This document shows, in pieces, positions 11,579 through 22,334 of a stretch of 64,000 nucleotides of DNA. This stretch comes from Elymus sibiricus (lineage: Eukaryota; Streptophyta; Magnoliopsida; Poales; Poaceae): contig CM077676.1 of the NCBI GenBank assembly GCA_039707655.1, positions 452,451,379 to 452,515,378 on the forward strand. Direction: 5' to 3'. The notes below the pieces were generated by a model, which was given only the letters and a program-made list of their open reading frames with translations, had not been told where the DNA came from and searched no databases. The position numbers and the translations under genes were made by a program. The stretch's first letter is position 1, and each line of letters opens with the position of its first letter.

Positions 11579-12451
11579 TCAATCAAACAGGCATCGTATG
11601 CCCATGGCTCTAATATGCCCCTCTTGCTTGGGTTGCGGAAGCGGCTTAGTCAATGGATCTGCAACATTTGCATCCGTGTGAATTTTGCATAACTCTATAT
11701 CACCATTCTTTACGATCTTACATATCAGGTGATATTTCCGATCTATGTGTCTGGTCTTGTGGTGGTTCCTTGGTTCCTTGGCTTGTGCGATGGCACCAGA
11801 ATTATCACAATAAAGGTCCAACGGTTTTACCGAGGTTGGGAAAACACCAAGATCATGCAGAAAGTTCCGGATCCAAACACCTTCCTTTGCAGCTTCACAA
11901 GCCACAATGTATTCGGCTTCTTTGGTAGAATTGGCCACCGTATCTTGCTTGGAACTCGTCCAGCTCACTGCTCCTCCATTCATGATGTACACGAATCCGG
12001 ACTGTGATCGACAATCATCTCGGTCGGTTTGGAAACTAGCATCGGCGTAACCCTTTACGACGAGCTCTTCCTCACCTCCATAAACTAGAAACATTTCCTT
12101 AGTCCTTTTCAGGTACTTTAGAATATTCTTCACCGCTGCCCAGTGACTCTCACCTGGGTTGGCCTGGTATCTGCTTGTTAAGCTTATTGCAAAAGCAACA
12201 TCAGGCCGAGTACATGTCATGGCATACATGATGGATCCAATTGCCGAGGCATACGAAATCCGACTCATCCTGCTTCGCTCATTAGATGTTGTAGGACTCT
12301 GAGTCTCGCTTAGCCTTATACCATGTGAGAGCGGCAAGAACCCTTTCTTGGCCTCACTCATGTTGAACCGCTTCAACACTTTATCTATGTACGTGCACTG
12401 GCTCAAGCCGAGCAGTCTTCTTGATCTATCTCTATTGATCTTAACGCCCAA
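11579..12451 (-). CDS. RT C-terminus and RNase H, Copia element 2
   Basis: This 290-codon frame starts inside the RT connection (GVKINRDRSRRLLGLSQ) and carries the complete Copia RNase H. The acidic positions are visible in GYADASFQTD, NSTKEAEYIV and YCDNSGAIAQ, followed by the basic NHHKTRHIDRKYH block. RNase H removes template RNA during cDNA synthesis. It ends normally with GIRCLFD just before the polypurine tract. It overlaps the upstream RT frame by 49 bases in another phase, so a one-base-type indel near 12450 has separated it. The apparent start Met is therefore not a real start. Confidence 0.9.
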   Translation of the reverse strand: MGVKINRDRSRRLLGLSQCTYIDKVLKRFNMSEAKKGFLPLSHGIRLSETQSPTTSNERSRMSRISYASAIGSIMYAMTCTRPDVAFAISLTSRYQANPGESHWAAVKNILKYLKRTKEMFLVYGGEEELVVKGYADASFQTDRDDCRSQSGFVYIMNGGAVSWTSSKQDTVANSTKEAEYIVACEAAKEGVWIRNFLHDLGVFPTSVKPLDLYCDNSGAIAQAKEPRNHHKTRHIDRKYHLICKIVKNGDIELCKIHTDANVADPLTKPLPQPKQEGHIRAMGIRCLFD

Positions 12452-13662
12452 TATGTATCCGCTTCACCAAGGCCCTTCATTGAAAACTTCCCATTCAATG
12501 ATTCTTTGACCGAGTTCAGCATCAAAACATCGTTTCCGATCAGTAGTATGTCATCCACATACAAGATCAAAAATACTACCGAGCTCCCACTCAACTGCTT
12601 ATATAAACAAGCGTCCTCTTCGCTTTTGATGAATCCGAGGTATGTGACAACCTCATCAAAACGAATGTTCCAGCTCCGAGATGCTTGCCTCAATCCATAA
12701 ATGGATCTCTTGAGCTTGCATACCTTACCAACACTTGTCGAATTGACAAAACCCTCGGGCTGTATCATATACACATCCTCGGTTAAATTTCCGTGAAGGA
12801 AAGCCGTTTTGACATCCATCTGCCATATCTCGTAATCGAAATATGAAACAAATGCTAGTATGATCGTCACCGACTTTAGCATCGCTACCGGCGAGTAGGT
12901 CTCGTCGTAGTCAATTCCTTGAACTTGTGCATATCCTTTTGCGACAAGCCGAGCTTTGTGGATCTGAACATTTCCATCCACATCAGTTTTCTTCTTCAAG
13001 ACCCATTTGCAACCAATGGTAGTGACGCCAGGTGGCAGATCAACCAAGTCCCAGACTTGATTGTGATCCATGGACTTTAACTCGGATCTCATGGCTCCCA
13101 GCCACTCCTCAGAATCCGGGCTCACCATCGCTTCTGCATACGTAGCCGGCTCATCGTTCTCCAGCAACAACACATCGCGCACTCTGCGCAATCTTTCCGA
13201 CCTCCGTGGTTCCAGTGCCGCTTCCACCTCGGGTTCCTTAACAGACTCCGGTATGATAACATCATCAGCCGAGTTGTCCCCAAGTGGTTCCCGAACTTCG
13301 TCGAGTTGCACCTGCCTCCCACTGGCTTCCCATCCGAGAAACTCTTTCTCAAGGAAGACCCCGTTCCGAGCAACAAACACTTTGTTCTCTTCGCAGTTGT
13401 AGAAGCTATATCCCAAGGTTTCCCTCGGATATCCCACAAATATGCACTTATCCGACTTGGGTGTAAGTTTGTCCGACATAAGTCGCTTGACAAATGCTTC
13501 ACAACCCCAAATCTTTAGAAAAGACAACTTAGGACTCTTCCCAGTCCACATCTCATGGGGTGTCTTGTCTATGGATTTTGATGGTACTCTGTTGAGTGTA
13601 AAAGCTGCAGTTTCTAGAGCGTATCCCCAGAATGACAAGGGTAAATCCGATTTGCTCATCAT
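12403..13662 (-). CDS. Integrase C-terminus and reverse transcriptase, Copia element 2
   Basis: This 419-codon open frame begins at the end of the integrase (MMSKSDLPLSFWGYALETA). It runs through the variable linker and gives a well-preserved Copia RT: KTAFLHGNLTEDVYMIQPEG, SIYGLRQASRSWN and the catalytic YVDDILLIGND. The end shifts out of phase near 12450 (FSMKGLGEADTYWAL), and the downstream frame continues in another phase. The start is only the first Met after the break at 13663-13820. RT would copy the element RNA inside its virus-like particle. Confidence 0.92.
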   Translation of the reverse strand: MMSKSDLPLSFWGYALETAAFTLNRVPSKSIDKTPHEMWTGKSPKLSFLKIWGCEAFVKRLMSDKLTPKSDKCIFVGYPRETLGYSFYNCEENKVFVARNGVFLEKEFLGWEASGRQVQLDEVREPLGDNSADDVIIPESVKEPEVEAALEPRRSERLRRVRDVLLLENDEPATYAEAMVSPDSEEWLGAMRSELKSMDHNQVWDLVDLPPGVTTIGCKWVLKKKTDVDGNVQIHKARLVAKGYAQVQGIDYDETYSPVAMLKSVTIILAFVSYFDYEIWQMDVKTAFLHGNLTEDVYMIQPEGFVNSTSVGKVCKLKRSIYGLRQASRSWNIRFDEVVTYLGFIKSEEDACLYKQLSGSSVVFLILYVDDILLIGNDVLMLNSVKESLNGKFSMKGLGEADTYWALRSIEIDQEDCSA

Positions 13663-13820
13663 AGATCGGACCTGTCTAACAAGGTACGATTCCTCCGTTC
13701 TGACACACCATTCCTCTGTGGTGTACCCGGAGGTGTGAGCTGAGGTACTATACCTCAGCTTTTCAGATGATTATCGAACTCCTGGCTCATGTACTCACCT
13801 CCACGATCAGATCGTAGAAG
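13663..13820 (-). pseudogene. Broken integrase core between two frames, Copia element 2
   Basis: The minus strand still encodes the second catalytic Asp (LLRSDRGGEY) and the Glu region (NGVSERRNRT). These are interrupted by a TAG at 13821-13823, a TGA where cysteine is expected, and a one-base deletion near 13670. These three lesions separate the gag-to-integrase frame from the RT frame. Confidence 0.85.
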
Positions 13821-15530
13821 CTAGATAGTCTTGCCGAGCTGATTTTCAACCTCATTCTGAAACTCTTTGAACTTTTCAAAAGTTTCCGACATGTGCCTCA
13901 TCAAATAGATATATCCATATCTACTCAAGTCGTCAGTAAAAGTCACGAAGTACTGATAGCCACCTCTGGCAGTTCTGCTCATCGGACCACACACATCACT
14001 GTGTATCAGTTCCAACAGCTCGGACGCCCTCTCATAACTTTTTGCAAAAGGAGATTTAGTCATCTTGCCGAGGAGGCATGATTCACATGTCTCGAACGAC
14101 CCAAAGTCGGACGAAGTTAGAAGCCCATCATCATGGAGCTTCTTCATGCGTTTTAGACTAATGTGTCCAAGCCGGCAATGCCAGAAGTATGTTGGATTTA
14201 TCTCATTAGGCTTATGCCTCTTGACATTCATGTTATAGACAGGTTCAGATTCCAGATTCAAAATAAACAGCCCATCAACTATGGGTGCATAGCCGTGGAA
14301 CATTCCATTCAAAGATATCGAACAACCATTGTCCTTTAAATTGAATTCATAACCCTGACTCACCAAACATGAGACAGAAATAATGTTCTGACTAAGTGCA
14401 GGAATGTAATAACAATTATTCAATTCGAAAATGAATCCGGAAGGTAGCTGGAGTTGCATCGTGCCGACCTCCAACGCAGCAACTCTTGCTTTGTTGCTGA
14501 CCCTGATGTCAATCTCCCCTTGTGCCACATGCCTAGTTCTTACCAGCCCCTGCATCGAGTTGCAAATATGAACAACCGATCTGGTATCAAATACCCAAGA
14601 GCTACTAGGTATATCGACAAGGTAAATGTCTATAACATATGTAACAAGTATACCTTTGCCCAAAGTCTCACTTCCGGCCTTCTTGCCATGCTCGGCAAGC
14701 CACTTGCTACAGTTCCTCTTCCAGTGACCGGTCTCCTTGCAATGATAGCAAACGGTCCCTAAGTTCGGCCCTGACTTCGGCGTAGCGGCAGAGCTCGGAA
14801 CAACTTCCTTCTCCTTGCCCTTTGCCTTAGCCTTTTTCCTGGACCAACTCCTTTTGAACTTGCCCGAGTTTTGCACCATCAACACTTGATGCGTGCCTTT
14901 CTTTATATCCTGCTCTGCCACTTTGAGCATCCCATGCAATTCAGTGAGCTTCTTATCCATGCCATGCATATGGTAGTTTGAGATGAACGTCCCATAGCTA
15001 GGCGGAAGAGAACTCAGAATTGTATCCGTGGATAGCTCATCACCAAGTGGGAAGCCTAAGCGTTCTAAAGCTTGCATGTATCCGATCATGTTTATCACAT
15101 GTGGGCTCCGTGGATCACCCTCCTTCAGCTTACAATCCATCAAGGATCGCCAGACATTGAACCTTTCGGTCCTAGCCTGCATCTGAAACATGCTCTTGAG
15201 ATTCTCGATCATATCGAAAGCCTCAACGTTTTCGAAATGCTGTTGCAAATCGGGCTCCATACAAGCCAGCATCAGACAGCTGATCTCCGTTGATTCATCA
15301 ACGAGTTTCTGGTAGGCATTCCTGGCTGTGGCATTAGCATTCTCGGCAAGTTCATCTGGAAGTGGATTCTTTAGAACACGTTCCTTCTTATCATGCTTGA
15401 GAACAATGCTCAAATTTCTATACCAGGTGGTAAAGTTTGTTCCATTAAGTTTATCCTTTTCCAAGATTGATTTCAATGCAAAGTTGGGTTGACCAGGTGG
15501 TGCCATTGATCTACAACAGAAAACATGCAA
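13821..15530 (-). CDS. Gag, protease and N-terminal integrase, Copia element 2
   Basis: This 569-codon frame probably starts at the internal Met of MAPPGQPNFALKS (15506), the usual gag start of this group, not at the first Met. Residues 10-210 are the gag capsid (UBN2-type). The CCHC knuckle CYHCKETGHWKRNC is near residues 262-275. The protease shows SSWVFDTRS near residue 313, where the active-site Asp-Thr-Gly has Arg in place of Gly, predicting an inactive enzyme. Next come the GAG-pre-integrase finger (WHCRLGHISLKRMKKL) and the first integrase Asp (IHSDVCGP). The frame ends at a TAG in place of a lysine codon. Confidence 0.92.
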   Translation of the reverse strand: MHVFCCRSMAPPGQPNFALKSILEKDKLNGTNFTTWYRNLSIVLKHDKKERVLKNPLPDELAENANATARNAYQKLVDESTEISCLMLACMEPDLQQHFENVEAFDMIENLKSMFQMQARTERFNVWRSLMDCKLKEGDPRSPHVINMIGYMQALERLGFPLGDELSTDTILSSLPPSYGTFISNYHMHGMDKKLTELHGMLKVAEQDIKKGTHQVLMVQNSGKFKRSWSRKKAKAKGKEKEVVPSSAATPKSGPNLGTVCYHCKETGHWKRNCSKWLAEHGKKAGSETLGKGILVTYVIDIYLVDIPSSSWVFDTRSVVHICNSMQGLVRTRHVAQGEIDIRVSNKARVAALEVGTMQLQLPSGFIFELNNCYYIPALSQNIISVSCLVSQGYEFNLKDNGCSISLNGMFHGYAPIVDGLFILNLESEPVYNMNVKRHKPNEINPTYFWHCRLGHISLKRMKKLHDDGLLTSSDFGSFETCESCLLGKMTKSPFAKSYERASELLELIHSDVCGPMSRTARGGYQYFVTFTDDLSRYGYIYLMRHMSETFEKFKEFQNEVENQLGKTI

Positions 15531-16705
15531 TCACTAAGCAATGTGTTTATGTAGAGTAAATCAAACCTAAACAGATATACTCCCACTGAAGTTAACATCC
15601 CTCTGCAACTTCCAGTGATCCAGGATCCGAGTAGTGCAATCCGACTAGTGAGCTTTAGCATCACTGCTAGCCGAGGTGACTATTCGGTAAGCAACTCCTT
15701 GCTAATCGTATCTGTATACGACTCCTATCGGTCGGGTTGGTATCTTATACCTCGGCTCCCGACCTCTTTTGCCACAAGGCCCAAAACCGTTTTGATAGCC
15801 TTGTCAAGTCAACCTGATGCAGTGCATGTCCGTGTCCGACAGGAACCCTTCAGTTCAAGGACACCTAGTAGCACCCCAATTTTATGAGCCCACTACTAGA
15901 CGTACTTGACGTGCGAAGGTGCAACATCGGGGATGGCAATTTGCTTGATATTAATGAGGGATCTTTCTACCATTTTAACATGCATAGAAAACAAGAAGCA
16001 CTATCAATCACAAAATAAACAAGTATTTTGTGAAATAGTATGGCTCCTTCATGGACGTCCGAGCACCAGGTCGGATCTCCTTCTTTGTCACGCCGGAACA
16101 CTTCCTCAGACCTCCATCCGAGCATCGACTTGATCTCTGTCCTCCAACCACTACAACTAGTAATGAATTTTACAGAGAATCACAAGTCGACACTCAGGTC
16201 GTTATACATTATAATGATAGCACTTTGGCTCTTGCCGGCTGACAAATCATGACACGCAGGCCACGTATAATTTACACACATGCATCACATACAGATGAGC
16301 CATACTATTCACATCAAACCTGCAAAACAAAGTTATGCATAGAATCGCATTCTACCGGTTTGAGTGAACGTGTACGAAATATACTGCGCTACGCAAACGG
16401 CGGTCCCATCGATCTGTACTCCGATCACGCCGAATTTTCCGATCAGACCGATCTCATCGATCATCGCGAATCCGATTCAGATTTACGTTTCACCGTTAAC
16501 CCCGATGGCGGAAACCGACTGGTAGGGGTAGGTTGTGTCACGACCTCATCGATTCCGATAGTCAGAAAACATAGCCACATCAATCCCCATGTGCAATTGA
16601 TCTCATCAACCGTGCACATAGCCGATCTCATAAACGACAACAGATCTCATCTGCCGCCTCCACATATCAAATATGCATATGATCTGAATCCAAATCCTAT
16701 AGCAG
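15531..16705 (-). other. 5' leader of Copia element 2
   Basis: Untranslated leader between the gag start and the primer-binding site. Several short frames are present on both strands. None resembles a known protein and none is conserved with Copia element 1. Confidence 0.75.
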
Positions 16706-16719
16706 AGGCTCTGATACCA
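16706..16719 (-). other. Primer-binding site, tRNA-iMet type, Copia element 2
   Basis: The minus strand reads TGGTATCAGAGCCT, one base after the 5' LTR. This matches the initiator-Met tRNA complement exactly over the usual 13 bases. Confidence 0.93.
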
Positions 16720-16720
16720 C

Positions 16721-18152
16721 TGTTGGGTTCTACGGTAGGGGTGCGTCGACTGTAAATTTAAAAAAAATCCTACCCGCAGAACATCCAGGAACATGCCAAC
16801 AGAGATGGATCACATATCATTACCACTAGACGCGCAGTGCCGTGCAACGGAAGTAGAGTTGTGGCAGCGCGTCTCTGGAGTCATGTCCTCCTCGTCGATC
16901 TCCCACGTACAGCCGATCACCAAGACCCACGAACAGATTCGCCGGAGTGGCGCAATTGCACCACCTCTAATGGTATCCGCGCGTGCAGGAGGAACGCCGT
17001 GCGGCGGACTGCTAGGTCTAATCGTACAGCCGGTGGCTCGTGGAGGTGGCTAGTTGCAACACATGCAAAACCCTAGTGACGACGCCAGAGCGACCAGCCT
17101 TGATCAGTGTGCCACACCTCCACTATATATAGGCATCCGTCGTGGGCCCAACACTTGGGCCTCGCACGGATCCTAAAGCCCAAAGTCTACTTGGTCACGA
17201 TCCAAGTCCAGCTCGGATCACATCCGACCAGTGTCCTTGGATCCGACCTCGTAGGTTCCTTCCCTTAAGTGCGCGACCCCTTAGGTTCAAGTCGGCTTGG
17301 TCACAGGTCGGATCACCTCTGACCTGCTCGGTTGGTAGCGGCCTCTAGCAAGGCGTGTCGACCACCAAGCAAACTATGAAGCCGGTTGGCGAACCTATAC
17401 GTCACACTTCCGTTCCCTTTGCCACACGATATATGTCGTCGGGCTCAAGGCGATGTGGTCATCCCTGTTACAGCCCGACCTCTTTCTCGTTTCAGTGAAT
17501 CCGACCAACACGTCGGATTATCTCATAATCCTCCTCACATGGCCATGCTTATATCAGTCGGATCACACACGAGGGGCCCAAAGTATATCTCTCCTCATCG
17601 GAGGGGCAAATCCCATCTTGCTCAACCATGTCTCGCAGCATGGGTCTGGCTGACAAGCCCGTAACCTACCTTTATAACTACCCAGTTACAGAGTAGCGTT
17701 TGGTCGGCCCAAAGCAGGTCGGTCACCATCCCGAGCACATGCGTCAGCTCAGGTCCGAGGACACAGAACGTATGTGTATTAGAGACTCACAGATGACCTA
17801 TCGCTGTGTCTCATAGTGGGTCTGTCCAATCCGATATCCATCCGAGCTCGGAACCAGTCACGTCGGATCCGACCTCGGATCCTGATCAGATCCATGCAGT
17901 TTGCAGCATCACATGCTTCATGGTTAGTGAGACAAAACCATCCACCGTATTGCATGCTAGTCTAGTCCGACGTGTGCTCACACGTCACTCATGACTAGGG
18001 ACCATTTAGGACGTATCATACAACACAAGATCTCACAGACAAGTCACGTACTTGCCAACAAGTATCATCGATAACGTCCGAGGACTACATCGGTTCATAA
18101 ACACATCGGAAATATCATCATACATGATTGCCTCTAGGGCATACCTCCAACA
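16721..18152 (-). repeat. 5' LTR of Copia element 2
   Basis: This 1432-bp partner of 10128-11558 differs at about 50 positions by eye. It ends CCTCCAACA, followed by the second CGAGC duplication. Confidence 0.95.
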
Positions 18153-18181
18153 CGAGCACCCCCTGATCCATGACTCCGTCA

Positions 18182-18860
18182 GTAGCCCCTGAACCGGTCT
18201 TCAAGCCGAGGACGTTCCTCGGTCCCTCTGAGCTTCTCTTTGTTTTCGGTCTTGCAAGCTGGTTCAACCTTACACAATTTCCGAAGTAATTTCATATTGG
18301 ACGAGGAGTCGTATACCTCGAGTATCCGAGGAGACTTTTTTGAACAAGGTCCAAGACACCATTCAATGTTCTCATAAGGAGAACGTTCCTTATTCGGGGA
18401 AATTCTCGGATTCGAAGATCCCTCCTACAAATAGTGCTATCTTAACGATGAAGTTCCCTGCTCGGTTTTGAGCGGCGACCCGGCCCTACTCTGACAACTT
18501 TTGGCTATTTTGACAAACGTGTTGTCGCCTCAAGGGTACTTACAATGTGTCCGCGCGACCCATGGCCCCACCTTCGAGACATCCAACCAGGAATGTTTAT
18601 CGTGGCCCAAGACACGCGTGGTGGTATTGTTAATTGCCCCCTCGATTCTTGCGTCCGTTTAACACATGACGCCTGGGGAACATGCGGGATTTACTCCTGG
18701 AGACTCAAACGTCCCATCGAAGATTTCCCAAATTTCTCGCATAAAAAGGATGGGGGAACTAGACAGAGCGATTTTATATCCCTTGCCGTCAAGCCAGCTC
18801 TCACCTCTGCTCTCATCGAGCGATTTTCTTGACCCTCACCGCATCGAGGAATCTGCTTCC
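18182..18860 (+). promoter_or_regulatory. Spacer and putative promoter of the antisense gene in element C
   Basis: This region lies between the C LTR and the antisense ORF start. A TATA-like CATAAAAAGG sits at 18740-18749, about 120 bases before the ATG at 18861. Elements B and D have a comparable box in the same place (29391 and about 62270). The polypurine tract of C on the minus strand adjoins 18182. Promoter activity is inferred from position and motif only. Confidence 0.5.
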
Positions 18861-21548
18861 ATGGCTTCGGCTGCTGGTTCGTCCTCGCGCTCCTCCGGCC
18901 TCCTCGAGGGAGAGTGGAAAAGTTGCACCGTGGCTCAGGCCCAGTTTGATCGCCTCGTGGAGTTTGGTTATGTCCCTCCTCCGCAAGTGGCCTTCCCCCA
19001 TTTGGGGCTGATCGCAATCAATGGCGACTTCATCCAGGATCCCTTCCCCCGGCCCGAAAAGCACGAGCGGGTATGTTTCGTCCCCTTTTTACTTAGGGGC
19101 TTGGGGTTTCCAATTCATCCTTTCCTGAGGGGTTTATTGCACTTTTATGACCTCCAACTCCACCACCTCTCGCCTAACTCGATCCGGCACATAGCCTACT
19201 TCGTCATCCTACGCGAGGCCTTCCTCGGGTGCCAACCACATTTCAAACTATGGTGCCATTACTTTTGTGTAGTGCCACATCGCCGAGGAGGCAGCTTGTC
19301 GGAGTGTGGTGGAGCCAAAATCTGTAAGGTGGTTGGTGCTCGCTACCTTGACGGCACCCCCGAGGAATCAAGGGATCATTGGACCGAGGAGTGGTTTTAT
19401 CTACCCGACGTTCCTCTTAATGATCCTCCTTGGGAAGGGCTTCCACCTTTTTCAGCCTCCCCTCCTCAGAAAAGGTACAACTGGTGTCCAAGGACTCGAG
19501 CGAGAGAGGGGACGCAAACGGTGATCAGGCTTGCACATCAGGTAGCCGTTCTCCGTCATCATGGCTTGACGTTGCCCGGCGTTATGGCAATAGCACTCCT
19601 GCGAGGAGTGCAGCCATTACAATAGTGCTACCACCCTTTGTGGGAATACAACGGCGCCAGCGACTCGACTTGCGCCATCCGAGGTGAGTTCCCCGGGTGC
19701 CACACGCTCGCGCAAATGCTTGCGTCGATGTTTAAGGGCGAGGAGTCAGATTTCGTCAAAGGACCGAAGCACGATGGCTTCTCCTCCCACAAACCTCCCC
19801 GTGCGGTGAGTTTTTACAACCATCAATTTTTCCTCTTAGAACAAAGTATATAACTGCCGGATTAGCTTTTTACTTCGTCCGAACAGGGCTAGGGACACTG
19901 GTCAACAAAGCTGGAGTGCCCGGCTCCTCAACCGGATATCCCTCGAGATCCGGAATGCACGCGCGGTCTAGCCGAGGACCCACACATCGACATTGTCTTT
20001 CGCGACGGTGTGTTTTATCAAGAAGGCATCGACGATGAAGGAATCGCCATTGTCTTCGGCAACCCTGGCACGGTCTTGTATCGAGGCACCATGATGGGCA
20101 ACGCCCGTTCTCCTCCAAGAACGCGGGCTGCTAGCGCAAGAGCTGCTCGAGTTCGGGGCGCATCGGCCCCTTCATCCGAAGAGGGTCGTCGGACCAAACG
20201 TCCGAGGCGGACCCCGGGAGCAGCAACTACCCGGAATGGAGCTGCTGCGAGCACTACTGGGCCGTCAATTGAAAGGAGAACAACCACCGAAGAGCAGGCG
20301 CCTCAAGGACTTCCTGCTTCTCCTCGGTAAGGAAAGCTTCCTCATGTGGTCTATTCCTTGGTCGAGGAAATCAAAAACTTATCCATCTCTACCTTGCAGG
20401 GCCCACCATGCTGCTGCAGGTGCTATGCCCACACCTCCACCGACGGAACAACCAACAGCTCCTCCTCCTCTGACGACGACTTTTGGTGGTGTCCGCGGCA
20501 CGGCCGAACTAGAATCCTCAGCGGTATCTGCAACTCAATCCGAGATCGAGAGCGCGCTGCGTTATAGGGAGAAAAAGACCTCTGTACACAATTGAGTTTT
20601 TACAACTCAGCTGTGGGAAGCTCTTCGGGCGGTGGGTGTGCATGTCGATGCCATCGGCTTAGGTCTTAAGAACATTGCTGAGGTTTTTACTAGAAGCTTG
20701 GAGGTAAGATGTTTTATTTAACAAGAATCGCAAATCCCTCCGTCCCTTAGTAGCCTTCAAGGTTTGCCCCAAGCTAAGGTCCGGGCAGACCTGACATAGC
20801 ATAAGGTCTTTTCAAAGAAAGATAGCTCGGCTTCCGAGGTGATAGAGACGCCAGAGAGTATCTCGGGTCAAAAGATAATTAACCGCAAAGTGCAGTAGCC
20901 CCCGAGACTCTGGTCGAGTGCTCGCACTCGTCCTAAGGATCGATAAACTTTTCTTGCATATAGTATAAAAACACGGAATTCAGTTGCCCCCAAGCCTTAG
21001 GTCGGGCACGAGTGGCTGACCTAAGGATCGACATGGTCAATTTATGAGACTGAATATTTCTTTCACAGGAGTCAACAAACAAAACCCAATAGTTATCTGA
21101 TGAGTTGGCACTGGTCAAGGCCGAGCTAGAGAAATCGAGGAAGGAGGTTGAGCTTCTTAAAGAAGCTACCGGCCAGAGCGGTCAGCCCCCGACTGACTTT
21201 GCGAAGCTGACCGAGGAAAACAAACAGCAGGCGCTTGAGCTAGCACAGCTCAAATCTGAGCTGGCTGCGTCCGAACTTGCCTGATCTCTCCAAGAAGCTC
21301 GCCAACGGATCCGAACTTGGATGATCTCAGCATGCCAAGAGGGTGCTCGGCAAGCGTGGGCCATGCTCTAGACGCATTTTTCGACGCTTGAGCTCGAGAA
21401 TGTTGCCCTCGTGGGACCCAAAGGGCCTGACGGCAAAGAGGTAAAGCCAGACGCCATGTTCGAGAAGGTCATGCCTTTTGCTCGGGCGACAGAGCAGGAT
21501 TGCCGTTTGAAAAAACTTCTTAACGGTGTGGAGAATCCTCCAATGTAA
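18861..21548 (+). pseudogene. Antisense gene of element C, Transposase_28-type, spliced
   Basis: It runs opposite to pol, as expected for Tat elements. Exon 1 (18861-19805) starts MASAAGSSSRSSG and contains the block RGLGFPIHPFLRGLLHFYDL typical of the 'putative gypsy type transposon' domain (PF04195), with one in-frame TAG at 19623. Splice signals are visible: donor GTGAGT at 19806 and acceptor ending 19886; donor GTAAGG at 20327 and acceptor ending 20399; donor GTAAGATG near 20702; acceptor near 21069. Exon 2 has FYQEGIDDEGIAIVF and a basic Arg-rich tail. The last exon is a coiled coil (LVKAELEKSRKEVELLKE) ending in a conserved KVMPFARATEQDCRLKK motif. A stop in the coiled coil and one in exon 3 make it a pseudogene. 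Its function is unknown. Confidence 0.75.
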
Positions 21549-22334
21549 TGACAAATTTTATATCCCGAATATGAATCCGGTGTTGCTCAACCTGTGTATG
21601 CCGATACATACGTTAACCAGCCGAGGAGTACACCTGGTATCAACCCCGTCTTGGGGGATTCCTTTGTAGTGCAAGGCAATCCCGGCCTATAGGTCTAAAC
21701 ATAAGCGAAACAAGGAGAGAGTATTTTTGGTGTGGGAGATCCTCCAACGGTTCCCACACCATGTCACTGACTTTACAAGTGTTAATTTTTCCTTTGCCTC
21801 ATCAATTTTCTGAGGAGTACCTTCCTTGCTTCCAACAGCACGTAACCTCAAGGGTATTTTAATTTTCACTTCCTTCGTGCCGACCCATTTCGTGTGTTGT
21901 GACTGCTAGCTTTTGGCTTCACCCACCTGAGATACTTGACCAGGGTAACCCTAGAAGTAACAATCACAGAGGTGCTCCCGTTACGCCCTTAGCCGAACAT
22001 GCGGAAACGTAAGGGGTACACATAAGAGCCAGGCAACCCAGCTCGGCAAAAAGTCGCAAGTCAAAATTGTTGCATATAATGGCTTAAAACGAATCGTGGA
22101 AGGGTTGTCCTTTATCATGCCTATGATGCAATACAACTATGTTGAGTACTTTAACAGTGCTCAAATTTTTATTTCCGAGGTGCTTTAACAGCCCCTGGTG
22201 AGGAATGGCAAGTGATGTATGGTCATGAACCATATCGTTACTGCCAATTCAGAACAAGGGCATTAGGAAAGAACAAAAGTTAATAACTGGCAGAATATTG
22301 AATCTAACTTTGTCTATATAAATCCTAACTAGTT
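21549..22334. other. Spacer between the antisense gene and pol of element C
   Basis: No coding signal was recognised. A block near 21955-22080 (AACAATCACAGAGGTGCTCC...) recurs in element B at about 33870-33985. It probably holds the 3' ends of the two convergent transcripts. Confidence 0.6.

Larger units (their letters stand above)
10128..18152 (-). mobile_element. Copia element 2, complete, 8025 bp
   Basis: A complete Copia retrotransposon in minus sense. Its LTRs are at 10128-11558 and 16721-18152, with a perfect duplication CGAGC at 10123-10127 and 18153-18157. Its coding order read leftward is gag, zinc knuckle, protease, integrase, RT and RNase H (15506 to 11579), which is Copia order. 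It belongs to the same broad lineage as Copia element 1 but has a different LTR (TGTTGGGTTCTACGG...). The coding frame is broken by two stops and two frameshifts. LTR divergence by eye is about 3.6%. Confidence 0.96.
9691..18181 (-). repeat. 3' LTR of element C, split by Copia element 2
   Basis: The LTR consists of 9691-10127 and 18158-18181. Joined, they equal about 461 bp and match the right LTR at 28520-28991. The interruption is exactly Copia element 2 plus one copy of its CGAGC duplication. Confidence 0.92.
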
